64,000 bases of DNA from Hyphomicrobiales bacterium (GCA_021775415.1 JAJFHV010000008.1:1-64000); one strand, 5' to 3'. Positions 27,008 to 37,220 are shown, numbered from the stretch's first letter. The notes: a model not told the origin generated them from the sequence alone. Translations and numbers: made by a program.

Positions 27008-27547
27008 ATGGCAAATAACGCCAATCCGGCAGGGGCAGGTCCAATGCGACTTGACCCCTACAAGGCTCCACACCTGGTGGAACTTGGGGACAAATCATAC
27101 AAGGTTGATGTTCGAGGTGCTGTTGTCAGGAAAATCCTGACCTGCGGTCTTTCCGTGAACCTTGCTCTGCCGAACAAGGCTTTCAAGGGAGTAGCAGCAC
27201 GTGCGATTGAGGATGCTCAAGGCAAAGTGACTGTCTCCCTTGAATTGCATCATCATGATCCCGAACTCTGCATTCCGTTGCTGGTTGCGGACAATCTTGA
27301 TGAAATTGCCGCAGACTGGCATTCTTGGTCACGCTTGATGAAACTGCCAATGCTGATTGTAGGTAGCGACGAAATCGCCACATCGGTGCGCAATATGCTG
27401 GGTGAAATCATGGTTGAAACACCGTGGGAACGCCGCAAGCGGATTACCACCGTTAAACACCGGCCAAACTTCCTGCGCCGCCGCAAGGTAGGTGTTGTGG
27501 GCAAGGTTGAAAAACTGACCGCAGCCGAGATTATCGCGCGGCGCTAG
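27008..27547 (+). CDS. DUF6101-like conserved protein
   Basis: This 179-residue soluble protein has the look of the Hyphomicrobiales family annotated DUF6101: RLDPYKAPHLVELGD, LSVNLALPNKAFKGVAAR, VSLELHHHDPELCIPLLVADNLDEIAADWHSW and a basic C-terminus (RRRKVGVVGKVEKLTAAEIIARR). Its function is unknown. Its 3' end overlaps ubiA tail to tail by four bases. I take the family name from memory of its usual neighbourhood next to ubiA, not from a search. Confidence 0.7.
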   Translation: MANNANPAGAGPMRLDPYKAPHLVELGDKSYKVDVRGAVVRKILTCGLSVNLALPNKAFKGVAARAIEDAQGKVTVSLELHHHDPELCIPLLVADNLDEIAADWHSWSRLMKLPMLIVGSDEIATSVRNMLGEIMVETPWERRKRITTVKHRPNFLRRRKVGVVGKVEKLTAAEIIARR

Positions 27548-28485
27548 AAGGCTTCAGCAAAAGCTGATGCCACCAATCCAACAAACATTATCAACCCCAA
27601 AACGCTGTTTGACTTGAACAGCTTCAAGCAATGGGTTGGATTGTGGATATCAAGTGTCCTTATCTGCCATGCCATGTGCAGCGCTACACCACTCAATCCA
27701 ATCCAGGCGGGCAAGTTCACATCTGCGTACCAAAACGCGGCCGCGAATAAAAACACGGCAAATCCGTATAACAGGCTCAACGCCAGCTTGGTGTTTTTGC
27801 CAAAAAGCCGTGCTGTGGATTTAACGCCAACCTGCATGTCATCTTCGATATCCTGATGGGCGTATATGGTGTCGAAGCCGATCACCCAACAAATGCAACC
27901 GAGATACAATATGACGGGTGGCCAGGCCAGTTGTCCAAATACGGCGGACCATCCCATTAGTGCGCCCCACGAAAATGCCAGCCCAAGAAACAATTGCGGC
28001 CACCAGGTAATCCGTTTCATGAACGGGTAGATCACAATCGTTACAACCGAGATCAGACCAACCAGTATTGTGTATCGATTAAATTGCAGGAGAACCGCCA
28101 AGCCAAGCATCAACTGCAAAACAAGAAACGCAATCGCGCCGTTGCGGGTCACCCGACCCGAGGGCAATGGACGTGAACGGGTTCGGGCGACCTGATTGTC
28201 AATGTTCTGGTCAACCAAATCATTATAGGTGCAACCCGCGCCACGCATGAGGAATGCGCCTACAGTAAACAACCCCAGATACCGGAGAAAGTTTGAATCA
28301 ACAGAATTGGGTTGGAGAAAAACAAACGCGAACGCCACCGACCACCAGCATGGCCACATCAAAAGCTGCCAGCCGATGGGGCGCTCCCAGCGGGCCAGTT
28401 GTGCATAGGGCCAGATCCATGTGGGCAGCCAGTAGACCCAGCTGTGCTTCAGCGCGTCAGCGACCTTTTTACCCTCATCCGTCAT
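27544..28485 (-). CDS. ubiA: 4-hydroxybenzoate octaprenyltransferase
   Basis: UbiA is an integral-membrane prenyltransferase that joins the polyprenyl tail to 4-hydroxybenzoate in ubiquinone synthesis. The 313 residues contain both Asp-rich motifs, NDLVDQNIDNQVARTRSRPLPSG (NDxxDxxxD) and YAHQDIEDDMQVGVKST (DxxxD), with about eight membrane helices. The polyprenyl diphosphate synthase that would make its donor is encoded at 43874 in this window. Confidence 0.94.
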   Translation of the reverse strand: MTDEGKKVADALKHSWVYWLPTWIWPYAQLARWERPIGWQLLMWPCWWSVAFAFVFLQPNSVDSNFLRYLGLFTVGAFLMRGAGCTYNDLVDQNIDNQVARTRSRPLPSGRVTRNGAIAFLVLQLMLGLAVLLQFNRYTILVGLISVVTIVIYPFMKRITWWPQLFLGLAFSWGALMGWSAVFGQLAWPPVILYLGCICWVIGFDTIYAHQDIEDDMQVGVKSTARLFGKNTKLALSLLYGFAVFLFAAAFWYADVNLPAWIGLSGVALHMAWQIRTLDIHNPTHCLKLFKSNSVLGLIMFVGLVASAFAEAF

Positions 28486-28576
28486 GGTAAAATCTGTGGA
28501 CGCTCAAAACCGGTGCGTCAAGCAACACACCTAATTGTGCTAACTGTGTCGCAGGTTTAACCGCAGGTGTTGTTTC

Positions 28577-29851
28577 ATGAACGTATTATTGATTGGTTCC
28601 GGCGGGCGCGAACATGCGCTTGCCTGGAAACTTTCCCAATCCCCTCTCCTTTCAAAGCTCTATTGCGCTCCGGGTAACGCTGGCATTGCACAATGTGCCG
28701 AGATTATTGCGCTCGATCCAACAGACCACAATGCGGTCATTCAGTTTTGCAAGACTACTGGCATCGACTTTGTAATTGTCGGCCCTGAAGCGCCATTGGT
28801 TGCAGGTCTCGCGGATGATCTGGAAGAAGCTGGCATTAAAACCTTTGGGCCATCCGCGTTGGCAGCCCAGCTTGAAGGTTCCAAGGGTTTTACCAAGGAT
28901 TTGTGCGCCGAGTTCAATATCCCAACGGCTGCCTATGGACGATTTAGGGATGCAGAGGCCGCCAAGAATTATCTAAAACAATGTTCGCTTCCAGTTGTTG
29001 TCAAAGCCGATGGTCTTGCGGCAGGCAAAGGTGTGGTGATTGCAGAAACCGCAGCGGATGCGGAAGCCGCAATTGAAGATTGCTTTTCCGGTGCCTTTGG
29101 TGACGCAGGTTTTGAAGTTGTAATTGAAGACTTCATGGTTGGAGAAGAAGCAAGCCTGTTTGCGCTCTGTGATGGACAAACGGCACTTTTGCTCGGCACC
29201 GCCCAGGATCACAAGCGGGTTGGTGAAGGGGATACAGGCCCCAATACCGGCGGCATGGGGGCCTACTCTCCTGCACCGGTGATGACGCAAGATCTGATTG
29301 ACCAGACAATGAGTGAAATTATTGTCCCTACGCTCGCCGGGATGCACCACCGTGGTTGCCCATTCAAGGGAATTTTGTATGCCGGACTAATCCTGACCAA
29401 CACAGGCCCGCAACTGATTGAATACAACGTACGTTTCGGCGACCCGGAGTGTCAGGTATTGATGCCGCGGCTGAAATCAGACCTGCTTGAACTTATGCTT
29501 GCAGCGGTTGAAGGTTCTCTTCTGGAAGTGGAGGCCGAATGGCGTGATGTCGCGGCACTCAGTGTTGTACTGGCAGCGAAGGGGTATCCAGGCGCTTACG
29601 ACAAGAACACTACAATTACCGGGATTGAAAAAGCGGAAGCAGAAGACGCGATTGTGTTTCACGCTGGAACCGCAAGTTCGAATGGTCAGCTTCTGGCAAT
29701 CGGCGGGCGGGTGCTCAACATCACCACACTGGGATCAAGTGTTAGCGAAGCGCAACAAAAGGCCTATCATGCGCTCGACCAGATTACATGGGACAATGGA
29801 TTTTGCCGCCGCGACATTGGCTGGCGGGCAATCGAGCGGGAGCAATCATGA
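28577..29851 (+). CDS. purD: Phosphoribosylamine--glycine ligase
   Basis: PurD makes glycinamide ribonucleotide from phosphoribosylamine, glycine and ATP, the second step of purine synthesis. The 424-residue protein begins [19 protein letters not shown]. The ATP-grasp domain contains [43 protein letters not shown] and [20 protein letters not shown]. The length is normal. Its stop overlaps the following small membrane protein start (ATGA). Confidence 0.97.
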   Translation: MNVLLIGSGGREHALAWKLSQSPLLSKLYCAPGNAGIAQCAEIIALDPTDHNAVIQFCKTTGIDFVIVGPEAPLVAGLADDLEEAGIKTFGPSALAAQLEGSKGFTKDLCAEFNIPTAAYGRFRDAEAAKNYLKQCSLPVVVKADGLAAGKGVVIAETAADAEAAIEDCFSGAFGDAGFEVVIEDFMVGEEASLFALCDGQTALLLGTAQDHKRVGEGDTGPNTGGMGAYSPAPVMTQDLIDQTMSEIIVPTLAGMHHRGCPFKGILYAGLILTNTGPQLIEYNVRFGDPECQVLMPRLKSDLLELMLAAVEGSLLEVEAEWRDVAALSVVLAAKGYPGAYDKNTTITGIEKAEAEDAIVFHAGTASSNGQLLAIGGRVLNITTLGSSVSEAQQKAYHALDQITWDNGFCRRDIGWRAIEREQS

Positions 29852-30261
29852 TCGTACTTTTAAAAATTCTACATTTGCTGGCGCTGATTTTTGGCTCCAT
29901 TGCCAGTCTTGGCAATATCTATTTAGGCTTCGCAAAAGGTCCGCATGACCTGGCCGCGCCAGATTACACCAATACGCTGCGCAAGTTTTACCGATTGACC
30001 GGGCTCGGCGCGATTATTGTGCTGTGGATCACCGGCGTGATGTTGATGTTCAGTAAATATGGCCTTTGGGTTCCAGGCTCTGCTTTCAAGGCCAAGATCA
30101 TATTCGCGCTCGCCATCACAGCTGTGGTGTTGTTCGTAAACCTGATGTCACCTGGATGGGCGCGTCGGGGCGGTCCGCCATCCTATTTGCCGGCGGTCAC
30201 ATGGATTGGGTTCATCAGTTTGGTACTGGTGGTTGTGTTTGCGGTAGCTGCTTTTGGTTAA
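29848..30261 (+). CDS. Small integral membrane protein, unknown function
   Basis: This 137-residue protein has four hydrophobic segments (about 4-26, 54-72, 82-101 and 114-136), with a conserved-looking [24 protein letters not shown] loop. The pattern resembles DUF2269/CopD-like four-helix membrane proteins, but I see no clear haem histidine pairs. It is translationally coupled to purD by a four-base overlap, so the two are co-expressed. No purine-related role is evident. Confidence 0.65.
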   Translation: MIVLLKILHLLALIFGSIASLGNIYLGFAKGPHDLAAPDYTNTLRKFYRLTGLGAIIVLWITGVMLMFSKYGLWVPGSAFKAKIIFALAITAVVLFVNLMSPGWARRGGPPSYLPAVTWIGFISLVLVVVFAVAAFG

Positions 30262-30264
30262 ATC

Positions 30265-31104
30265 CTACACGGCGTCCCTGAGCGATTGGGCATGCACGTT
30301 ACTGCCAAAATCAATTTCCAGGGCAAAGTCGCCGGGCAAAAATTTCGGCATGCCGAGATAAAACCCCTGCATCAGATCAACCCCAAGTTCGACCGCACGG
30401 AGGGCTTCGTGTTCAGTTTCCAGGCCTTCCATCAACACAGCAGCACCATTGTCACGAAACGCAGTGATCAGTGATTTGAGCAGTGATGCGGTTTCCCTGT
30501 TGCTTAGAAAATCATGAAATAACGCCCGGTCAATTTTTACAATACCAGGCTTTACGGCCAGGAACCGATCGATGTTGGACGATTTGGTCCCGAAGTCATC
30601 TAGCGCAAAACGGATATTGTTACTGCGGAAAATCTCACAAATTCGGGTAAGAACCTCGATTGAATACACTTCCGTTTCAAGAATTTCGAAGACAATTTGT
30701 TGGTTGTTGAGACCGTTGGCTTCAAGTCTTGAAAGCGTGTAAAAAATTTCGGTTTCCAGAGATTTTATCGTATCGAAATTAGCGACGTTGACGTTCACAA
30801 AAATCTCACGATCCACAGGCCTGAAATTGCGATAGCCACGAATATGGAGTTCAGTGCACAAGCATTCAACAAATAATTTATCGGCCTGATTAACCTGTTC
30901 AAAAAAAGGTTCCGGTTGCAGGGACAGGCCATTTCGCTCGGGTCTGATCAAACCTTCATAGGCAACCAGACGCGCTACACGATCTTTACCCACCGAGTAG
31001 ATTGGCTGGCAGGCTGCCCGCAATATATGATCGCCATAAAAGCCAATGCTGTGGCCTTCACTGTGCAATTCAATAGCATCTTGAACTTTTTCTGGTCGCT
31101 TCAT
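30265..31104 (-). CDS. EAL-domain cyclic-di-GMP phosphodiesterase, stand-alone
   Basis: This 279-residue cytosolic EAL protein has no GGDEF, PAS or membrane region. The signature reads YEGLIRP (EGL instead of EAL, but Glu and the ExLxR arginine are intact). Metal and catalytic residues appear complete: Asn in VNVNVANF, Glu in FEILETE, DD in FALDDFGTKSSN, Lys in IVKIDRALF, Glu in LMEGLETE and Gln in LMQGFYLGMP. It is therefore likely to hydrolyse c-di-GMP to pGpG. ATG 31104 follows a G-rich site, and GTG 31116 is an alternative. The signal input is unknown. Confidence 0.85.
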   Translation of the reverse strand: MKRPEKVQDAIELHSEGHSIGFYGDHILRAACQPIYSVGKDRVARLVAYEGLIRPERNGLSLQPEPFFEQVNQADKLFVECLCTELHIRGYRNFRPVDREIFVNVNVANFDTIKSLETEIFYTLSRLEANGLNNQQIVFEILETEVYSIEVLTRICEIFRSNNIRFALDDFGTKSSNIDRFLAVKPGIVKIDRALFHDFLSNRETASLLKSLITAFRDNGAAVLMEGLETEHEALRAVELGVDLMQGFYLGMPKFLPGDFALEIDFGSNVHAQSLRDAV

Positions 31105-31230
31105 CACACCCCCCACAGCGATTCCTGATCAGGCGGATTATAGAATAAACTCGTTTTCAAATGGTGAACGAAATCCGGTTGAAGCCAGCCGAAATACAAC
31201 CGAAAAAAGGCCGCATAATATGGGGGCTTT

Positions 31231-31704
31231 TCACTTGTCTGTGTAGCCTTTGAGCTCGGCGCGGATAACGTATCCCAAAATTTCGACGATCTGATCTGCC
31301 GTTTCAACCACGGCCAATGCGGCCGCATCAACTTCTTTGAGGGCGTGTTGATGGTCGGGTCCGTGCATGACAATCACCGGCTTGGAAAGCGCCGAGGCAA
31401 AGCCCGCATCGAACGCCGCATTCCACTGTTTGTATTTTTCGCCGAACCGCACGACCACAATATCTGCGTCCTGGATCAAGGTGCGGGTGCGGATCGCATT
31501 GATCTGTGCACCCTTGTGATCATGCCAGAATTTGTCTGGTTCCTCACCCAATATTGCAACACCGCAATCATCAGATGCTTCGTGATGGGTGACCGGGCTT
31601 GCGAAACTAACGGGTAGGTCTGCCGCCTTGCAGCCGGCTTCAATCTGCTCGCGCCAGTCGGAGTGAATTTCACCGGAGAGATAGATGTTCCAGGTTTTTG
31701 TCAT
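31231..31704 (-). CDS. YtoQ family protein
   Basis: This 157-residue cytosolic protein matches the YtoQ family throughout: WNIYLSGEIHSDWREQI, SPVTHHEASDDCGVAILG, FWHDHKGAQINAIRTRTLIQDADIVVVRFGEKYKQWNAAFDAG and KPVIVMHGPDHQHALKEVDAAA. The fold is related to nucleoside 2-deoxyribosyltransferases, but no activity has been shown that I know of. It lies 96 bases downstream of glyS on the same strand. Confidence 0.85.
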   Translation of the reverse strand: MTKTWNIYLSGEIHSDWREQIEAGCKAADLPVSFASPVTHHEASDDCGVAILGEEPDKFWHDHKGAQINAIRTRTLIQDADIVVVRFGEKYKQWNAAFDAGFASALSKPVIVMHGPDHQHALKEVDAAALAVVETADQIVEILGYVIRAELKGYTDK

Positions 31705-31761
31705 CAGTGTCGTTCCTTTCGCTCACGGCAATTCGGCATAGGCGAAATGCCTGTGCGGGCG

Positions 31762-31777
31762 CGCCACATCAGTGGCG
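31762..31777. promoter_or_regulatory. Hairpin between glyS and ytoQ
   Basis: CGCCAC (31762-31767) and GTGGCG (31772-31777) form a perfect six-pair stem with an ATCA loop just after the glyS stop. There is no U-tract on the reverse strand, so it may be a weak terminator or an RNA-stabilising stem before ytoQ. Confidence 0.3.
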
Positions 31778-31800
31778 GCTCGTTCTTCGCTCGATATACT

Positions 31801-34002
31801 TTATCCGCTTATTTTCGAGAAATCCGCGACGGTTTCCGTTGCCGCACGAATGCGCGACAACAATGCAAGCCGGTTGGCACGAACTTTCTCATCCTCAACA
31901 TTAACCAGAACATTCTCAAAAAATGAATCAACTGGTTCACGTAGTTTCGCAAGTTCACTCATTGCCGAAGAATATTCTTCTTTTTCAACAGCTTGTGCTG
32001 CATTATCGACTATCTGATTCAGGGCTTTATCAAGTTCAAGTTCTGAATCAGATTCAAGCAGTTCATGTGAAACCATAGCTGCAATTGCGGTTCCCTTCTT
32101 CTCCTCGGCAGCGAGAATGTTGGCGGCGCGTTTATAACCAGCCAGCAGGTTTGTCCCGTCTTCGGAGTCGATGAGTTTCTGCAGCGCTTCCGCCTTGCGG
32201 GTGATCATCAACAGGTCGTCGGACTCTGGCGTAATCACCGCATCAATCAGATCGTGCCGGATGCCCTTGTCACGCAGATAGACTTTCAGGCGATCATGGA
32301 AGAAGGACAGAAGGTCCTCCATATTATCCAAACCAAATTCTTGCCCACGCTGGTTCCGAAATAATTGAAGTCCCGAATTTAAAATTGGCAACAGGGGAAT
32401 GCGAGTGTTGTTCTCCAACACCAAACGGATTACTCCAAGCACAGCTCGGCGCAATGCATAGGGATCTTTTGAGCCAGTGGGTTTTTCATCAATCGCCCAG
32501 AAGCCAACCAAGGTGTCTAGCTTGTCGGCCAGCGCGACGGCAACTGAAACCGGGTCACTCGGCACATCGTCGGATGGGCCTTGCGGTTTGTAATGTTCTT
32601 CGATAGCCAGCGCGATAGAAACATCCTCATTGATCTTCTCCGCATAGGTCCCGCCCATTTGCCCCTGCACTTCGGGGAACTCATAAACCATCGCGGAATT
32701 GAGATCGGCCTTCGCAAGGAATGCTGCCCGTCTCGAACGTTCGGCATCTGCTCCATTCAAAAATGGTATCAAGTCGACCACCCTTGCATCAAACCTTTTG
32801 ACACGTTCGCCCTGAGTTCCGAGTTTGGCGTGGAAGGTGACGTGATCGAGTTTTTCAATCCACGGATCGAACCCCTCTTTCGAAGTCACCTGCTGCAAAT
32901 CGCTTTCCCAGAAAAATTTCGCATCGGCCAGCCGGGCATTCACGACCTTGGCATTGCCACGAACAACTTCCTTGCCGCTATCGGAGGCAACGATGTTCGA
33001 GACCAGCAGAAACATATTAGTGAGCAAATTGTTTGCGCTCACGCGAGTGGCTTCACCACCGCTCCGCGGGGGCGGCGCATCCGCGCCGGTCGCCTCTTCG
33101 GCTCCTCGAGCAGGGCTCGCCTCACGCAACACAAAACATTTCTGATTGTCCTTGATGGTGAGCCGGATCACCTCCGCCGGGATATCAAGAAAGTCCTTTT
33201 CAAATTCACCCATCAAAACGGTCGGCCATTCGACCAGACCGGAAACCTCATCCAGCAGACCCGGATCATCGACCAGTTCCAACCCTTGCGCGAAGGCAAG
33301 ATTTTCAGCTTCAGTCTTGATGGTTTCCTTGCGGCGTTCGGCATCCAGCATGACGAATGCTTTTTCAAGCTTCGCGGCATAGTCATCAAAATGTTTGACG
33401 GTCAATTCATCCGGCGCCATGAAACGGTGACCGCGTGTCGTGTCGCCGGACTGGACGCCGCCTACTTCAAACGGGATCACTTCCGCCTCTTCAGTTTCCG
33501 GACCGAACAGGCAGAGGATCGATTGCAGTGGGCGCACCCATTTCAAACTGCCCGCATCAGTAGAAGCCACACCCCAACGCATGGATTTCGGCCAGGGGAA
33601 GTTCCTAATGATACCCGGCATCACCTCAGAAATGATCTCACCAGCGTCACGGCCCAGCTTTTCAATCAGGGCAATATAGAAGTCGCCCTTCTTGGGATCG
33701 GACTTGATCTGTGCGTCTTCAATAGATGAAAGACCAGCACCCCGCAGGAAACCATCAATTGCCTGTTGCGGTGCGTCGGTGCGCGGGCCTTTCTTTTCTT
33801 CGCTGATATCTGCCGAGCGCGGCGTTAGTCCGCGTACATCCAGCACCAGCCTGCGCGGGGTCCAGTATTCCGTTGCGCCCTCATAGGTGAGCCCCGCATC
33901 AACCAGTGCATTGGTGACAGCCGAACGCAAATCCCCCGCCGCCTTCTTTTGCATGCGGGCGGGGATTTCCTCTGAAAAAAGTTCGAGTAGAAGATCAGGC
34001 AT
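31801..34002 (-). CDS. glyS: Glycine--tRNA ligase beta subunit
   Basis: This is the beta chain of the alpha2beta2 bacterial glycyl-tRNA synthetase, which binds tRNA-Gly. The 733-residue sequence is GlyS-like from [18 protein letters not shown] through [21 protein letters not shown] and [10 protein letters not shown] to the C-terminal anticodon-binding region [23 protein letters not shown]. It is about 30 residues longer than I expect, because residues about 293-325 are a Pro/Ala/Gly/Arg-rich insertion, listed separately. ATG 34002 overlaps the stop of the CDGSH gene by one base (TAATG), so translation is coupled. Confidence 0.96.
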   Translation of the reverse strand: MPDLLLELFSEEIPARMQKKAAGDLRSAVTNALVDAGLTYEGATEYWTPRRLVLDVRGLTPRSADISEEKKGPRTDAPQQAIDGFLRGAGLSSIEDAQIKSDPKKGDFYIALIEKLGRDAGEIISEVMPGIIRNFPWPKSMRWGVASTDAGSLKWVRPLQSILCLFGPETEEAEVIPFEVGGVQSGDTTRGHRFMAPDELTVKHFDDYAAKLEKAFVMLDAERRKETIKTEAENLAFAQGLELVDDPGLLDEVSGLVEWPTVLMGEFEKDFLDIPAEVIRLTIKDNQKCFVLREASPARGAEEATGADAPPPRSGGEATRVSANNLLTNMFLLVSNIVASDSGKEVVRGNAKVVNARLADAKFFWESDLQQVTSKEGFDPWIEKLDHVTFHAKLGTQGERVKRFDARVVDLIPFLNGADAERSRRAAFLAKADLNSAMVYEFPEVQGQMGGTYAEKINEDVSIALAIEEHYKPQGPSDDVPSDPVSVAVALADKLDTLVGFWAIDEKPTGSKDPYALRRAVLGVIRLVLENNTRIPLLPILNSGLQLFRNQRGQEFGLDNMEDLLSFFHDRLKVYLRDKGIRHDLIDAVITPESDDLLMITRKAEALQKLIDSEDGTNLLAGYKRAANILAAEEKKGTAIAAMVSHELLESDSELELDKALNQIVDNAAQAVEKEEYSSAMSELAKLREPVDSFFENVLVNVEDEKVRANRLALLSRIRAATETVADFSKISG
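33028..33125. repeat. GC-rich repeat-like insertion inside glyS
   Basis: This stretch encodes [20 protein letters not shown] and ends [11 protein letters not shown], between the conserved blocks [10 protein letters not shown] and [12 protein letters not shown]. It is far more GC-rich than its surroundings, contains short hairpins such as GGCGC/GCGCC, and is open in other frames too. It resembles the palindromic elements known to insert in frame into alphaproteobacterial genes (RPE-like). It maps to a loop between conserved regions, so function is probably kept. Confidence 0.6.
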
Positions 34003-34268
34003 TATCCGAAATCATTATCTGGTCCGAGTGACAGCGCCTTATGGCTGCCGTCGCAAAACGGCTGACCATTCGTCTGCTTGCAGGCGCAGAAGTATTTTTT
34101 GCTGTCTTCTTCGCATTCCCACTTCACCGGGGTAAATTCGGTATCCTTGTGCGAGCCATCGCAAAACGGTTGTTTGGATGATTTCCCGCAGGAACACCAG
34201 AAATAGGATTTTCCAGCTTCGACCTCGACGGGTATCGGGGAGTTTTGTGCTACTTCACCTTTGGGCAT
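34002..34268 (-). CDS. Tandem CDGSH iron-sulfur protein
   Basis: This 88-residue protein has two CDGSH (MitoNEET-type) domains: [19 protein letters not shown] and [18 protein letters not shown]. Each supplies three Cys and one His (CxCx2(S/T)x3PxCDGxxH-like) for a [2Fe-2S] cluster. No membrane anchor is present, so it is a soluble class-III-type member. The start is ATG 34268 with AAGGA six bases upstream, and ATG 34274 is possible. It is inserted between glyQ and glyS and coupled to glyS by a one-base overlap, which suggests co-expression with tRNA charging. A mechanistic link is not established. Confidence 0.88.
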   Translation of the reverse strand: MPKGEVAQNSPIPVEVEAGKSYFWCSCGKSSKQPFCDGSHKDTEFTPVKWECEEDSKKYFCACKQTNGQPFCDGSHKALSLGPDNDFG

Positions 34269-34278
34269 TGCCATTCCT

Positions 34279-34734
34279 TTATTTGTCGAGTCGAAATTTC
34301 CGCACCGCTTCATTCAGAAGATTTTTTGCATTCTCATTGTTCAACCCAGCGACTATCACTATCAAAGATTTTGCGTCAGTGTGACACCACAAAATTACTC
34401 GTTCTCCATCTCTATATCCGTCTATCCTGGCAAACGTATTGCTATTTCTCCCGGTCAACTCCATTGCCAAAAAAGTCTTTTCTATCTCCTTCATGCAATC
34501 TTCCAAATTATAGCCAATGTCGTAGGCCTCACTTTTAATATGGATTGGATTGTCTGCGCGGGAATCGCCAGAGGTGTCTGCTGCAGAAGGACTCCCTGTT
34601 TCGTCTACTTTCTTGAGGAGATAACCCGTTGATACCATGGTGGCAAAACTCGTGATTACGGCAATTACAATACCAGCCAGAGCTGTGATTTTTGCCGCCG
34701 AGAGAGTGTCACCGCCTTGATTTTTTCCACTCAT
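34279..34734 (-). CDS. Single-pass membrane protein of unknown function in glyQ-glyS interval
   Basis: This 151-residue protein has one transmembrane helix at about residues 14-40 (AAKITALAGIVIAVITSF), a Ser/Asp-rich linker at 46-62, and a soluble domain containing YNLEDCMKEIEKTFL, FARIDGYRDGERVILWCHTDAKSLIVIVAGL. I recognise no family. The soluble domain probably faces the periplasm. The gene is AT-richer than glyQ and glyS. It sits 10 bases upstream of the CDGSH start and 71 bases downstream of glyQ, and is probably in the same transcript. Confidence 0.6.
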   Translation of the reverse strand: MSGKNQGGDTLSAAKITALAGIVIAVITSFATMVSTGYLLKKVDETGSPSAADTSGDSRADNPIHIKSEAYDIGYNLEDCMKEIEKTFLAMELTGRNSNTFARIDGYRDGERVILWCHTDAKSLIVIVAGLNNENAKNLLNEAVRKFRLDK

Positions 34735-34805
34735 AGATTCATGCCCTCCTCTTTTCCATATAATTAGGCATCGACAACAATATGAACGTTCTGCAGGTGT
34801 ATTGG

Positions 34806-35762
34806 CTATACCCCACCAGCCTCGGTTTTTAAAAATGCTTCGCCACAGGCTTTGGCAAGGTCACGAACCAGACCAATGTAACGCTGACGGTCTGTAACCG
34901 AGATCACCCCACGTGCATCCAACAGGTTAAACACATGGCTGGCCTTGATGCACTGGTCATATGCCGGATGGGCCATGACAATTGTCTTGCCGGTTTTTGG
35001 ATCAATCTCATCCTGCGCGAGTATACGCTGGCATTCGGCCTCCGCATCCTTGAAGTGCTGCAACAAGGTGTCTGTATCTGCCACATCAAAGTTCCAGCGG
35101 GAATATTCGCGCTCGGTCTGCTGGAAGACGTCGCCATAGGTGACCTTGCCGTCGCCTTCAACACCGTTGAAATTGAGATCGTAGACGTTATCAACATCCT
35201 GGACATACATGGCGAGGCGCTCAAGCCCATAGGTCAACTCACCTGCTACCGGAGAGCATTCAAATCCGCATACCTGCTGAAAGTAGGTAAACTGCGAGAC
35301 TTCCATCCCGTCACACCAAACTTCCCAGCCAAGACCCCAGGCACCAAGCGTGGGACTTTCCCAGTCATCTTCCACAAAGCGGATATCATGGAGCAGCGGA
35401 TCAATACCGATAGCAGCCAGAGAACCAAGATAAAGTTCCTGCAAGTTCGGCGGCGAAGGCTTCATCAGCACCTGATATTGATAATAGTGCTGCAACCGCA
35501 TCGGGTTTTCACCATAGCGCCCATCGGTCGGCCGCCGCGAGGGCTGCACATAGGCTGCTTTCCAGGGTTTTGGTCCCAGTGCGCGCAAAGTTGTTGCAGG
35601 ATGGAAGGTGCCGGCGCCAACTTCCATGTCGTAAGGCTGCAACACCACACATCCCTTGCTTGCCCAGTATTCGTGAAGTGTCAGGATCAATCCCTGAAAC
35701 GAATTCGTTGGAAGCATTGAGGCGGGTTTCGCGTCTGAATTTACGGTAGTTGCGGGGTTCAT
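34806..35762 (-). CDS. glyQ: Glycine--tRNA ligase alpha subunit
   Basis: GlyQ is the catalytic class II subunit that makes glycyl-adenylate. Diagnostic motifs are [86 protein letters not shown] and [12 protein letters not shown]. The C-terminus has [33 protein letters not shown]. The chosen ATG 35762 has AGGA about nine bases upstream. ATG 35717 is closer to the usual start of the family. The upstream frame to 35801 is unlikely. Confidence 0.96.
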   Translation of the reverse strand: MNPATTVNSDAKPASMLPTNSFQGLILTLHEYWASKGCVVLQPYDMEVGAGTFHPATTLRALGPKPWKAAYVQPSRRPTDGRYGENPMRLQHYYQYQVLMKPSPPNLQELYLGSLAAIGIDPLLHDIRFVEDDWESPTLGAWGLGWEVWCDGMEVSQFTYFQQVCGFECSPVAGELTYGLERLAMYVQDVDNVYDLNFNGVEGDGKVTYGDVFQQTEREYSRWNFDVADTDTLLQHFKDAEAECQRILAQDEIDPKTGKTIVMAHPAYDQCIKASHVFNLLDARGVISVTDRQRYIGLVRDLAKACGEAFLKTEAGGV

Positions 35763-35939
35763 GCAGGAGATTCCTGACAGCATTGAGAGTTGCGCGATCA
35801 TTAGGGACAGGACACGGGCCGGTCAAGGTCACAGACCAACAGATTGAAACACCACTGATGCGACATTGGCTGGCGTGGTCAGGAATTGCTTCAATCCGTT
35901 TGCTGCCGGAAACTCCGGCAAATTGAAGTGGTTCGCTGA

Positions 35940-37220
35940 ATGAAGGCAGACGTCGAAAAACCTCCTGTCATGGCCATGTCCGGCATCATCGCCTCGATGA
36001 TCCTGATCGCGGCAGCGTCCGGCCTTGCCTATGCTTACGTGCCGATCCGGCTTGCAAGTCTTGGTTTCGAGCCGTGGGTTGCGGCCTCCATGGTTCCATC
36101 GGTTGCATTTGGTGGGCTTGTTGGATGCTTTGCTACCGGCTGGATGTTGAGAATATCAGGCCATGCGCGGGTGTTCATGGTGCTTCAAGCGACCTTTATT
36201 CTCTCCTATTTGATTATTTTGATTTCTGACAACCCAATCGCCTGGATTGTAGCAAGGGCCACATACGGGCTCGCTGCGCACGGGATATTTATCGTCGCCC
36301 AAAGCTGGCTGCACGATGCAACGACCGATGAGCTGCGGGGCCGGGTAATTACGGTGTTGTATGTGTCCTTCCTGGTCACCATTGGTGCTGGTGCCTATGC
36401 CATTGGATATGTGGACATCGAAAGCAACACGCCGATGATACTTTCGATTTTCATAACCACCCTGGCAGTTTTTCCCATCGGCCTCACCAAATTGCGTCAA
36501 CCACCTTTGCCCGAACAGATCTCCGTTGAAATCCGCAAGGTGTGGAAAATTTCACCAATTGGACTTTTGGGAATGTTCTGCGTTGGTGGAATGACCTTCA
36601 CCCTTGTGTCGTTCGCGCCCATCTATGCGGGTGAATTGAAATACTCGCCCGCTGACATTGGGCTTCTCATGCTGATGATGCAGATCGGGTTACTGACTAT
36701 CCAGCTTCCGATGGGCGTACTATCCGATAAAATTGACCGACGGCGCGTGTTGCTGATTGTGTGTGGTATGGCAACCGTTATGGCTCTTGTTTCGATCTCA
36801 ACCGAATCCAATCTCAGCTTCTTTTGGCTGGTGTTGGTGTTCGCGGTCTGGGCGGGATCGAACGACACAATCTACTCGGTTTCCTGCGCGCTGGCCAATG
36901 ACCGGGCTGATCCCAAACACTATGTTGTATTGGCCAGTACGCAAATGGTTGCCTGGTCATCTGGCGGCTTTGTCATTCCATTGATTGCGACCATGCTTTT
37001 GGGTTTCTTCCCAGTCAGTATTTTTATGTGGGTACTGCTTGCGGTTACAATCTCGTTTGGTAGTTTTGTTGTTTTGCGAATGCTGACACGGGCACCGGCA
37101 CCGGTGGATGATCGCGAATTTGCACCACCTGAAACTGCTCCGCTGGTGCATCCGGGAGGACTGACCATGTTTAGCATGACCTCCGGTGACGATGCAGGAA
37201 TGACTGAGGGACTGAGTTAA
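35940..37220 (+). CDS. MFS transporter, YcaD-like, first gene of dddP operon
   Basis: The 426-residue major facilitator has 12 predicted membrane helices. Motifs include VPIRLASLGFEPWVAASM and FIVAQSWLHDATTDELRGRVITVLYV at the helix 4-5 loop. GVLSDKIDRRRVLLIV (the MFS motif A of the second half) follows. These resemble YcaD-group carriers. The C-terminal 50 residues are cytosolic. Its stop overlaps the ATG of the DddP-like gene (TAATG), so a joint role is likely: import of the lyase substrate or export of a product. The substrate itself cannot be read from sequence. Confidence 0.88.
   Translation: MKADVEKPPVMAMSGIIASMILIAAASGLAYAYVPIRLASLGFEPWVAASMVPSVAFGGLVGCFATGWMLRISGHARVFMVLQATFILSYLIILISDNPIAWIVARATYGLAAHGIFIVAQSWLHDATTDELRGRVITVLYVSFLVTIGAGAYAIGYVDIESNTPMILSIFITTLAVFPIGLTKLRQPPLPEQISVEIRKVWKISPIGLLGMFCVGGMTFTLVSFAPIYAGELKYSPADIGLLMLMMQIGLLTIQLPMGVLSDKIDRRRVLLIVCGMATVMALVSISTESNLSFFWLVLVFAVWAGSNDTIYSVSCALANDRADPKHYVVLASTQMVAWSSGGFVIPLIATMLLGFFPVSIFMWVLLAVTISFGSFVVLRMLTRAPAPVDDREFAPPETAPLVHPGGLTMFSMTSGDDAGMTEGLS

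Noticed and set aside
32581-33729. A 382-codon open frame opposite glyS
   Set aside because: It is antisense to a well-conserved gene, has no ribosome site or recognisable domain, and is explained by the codon bias of glyS.
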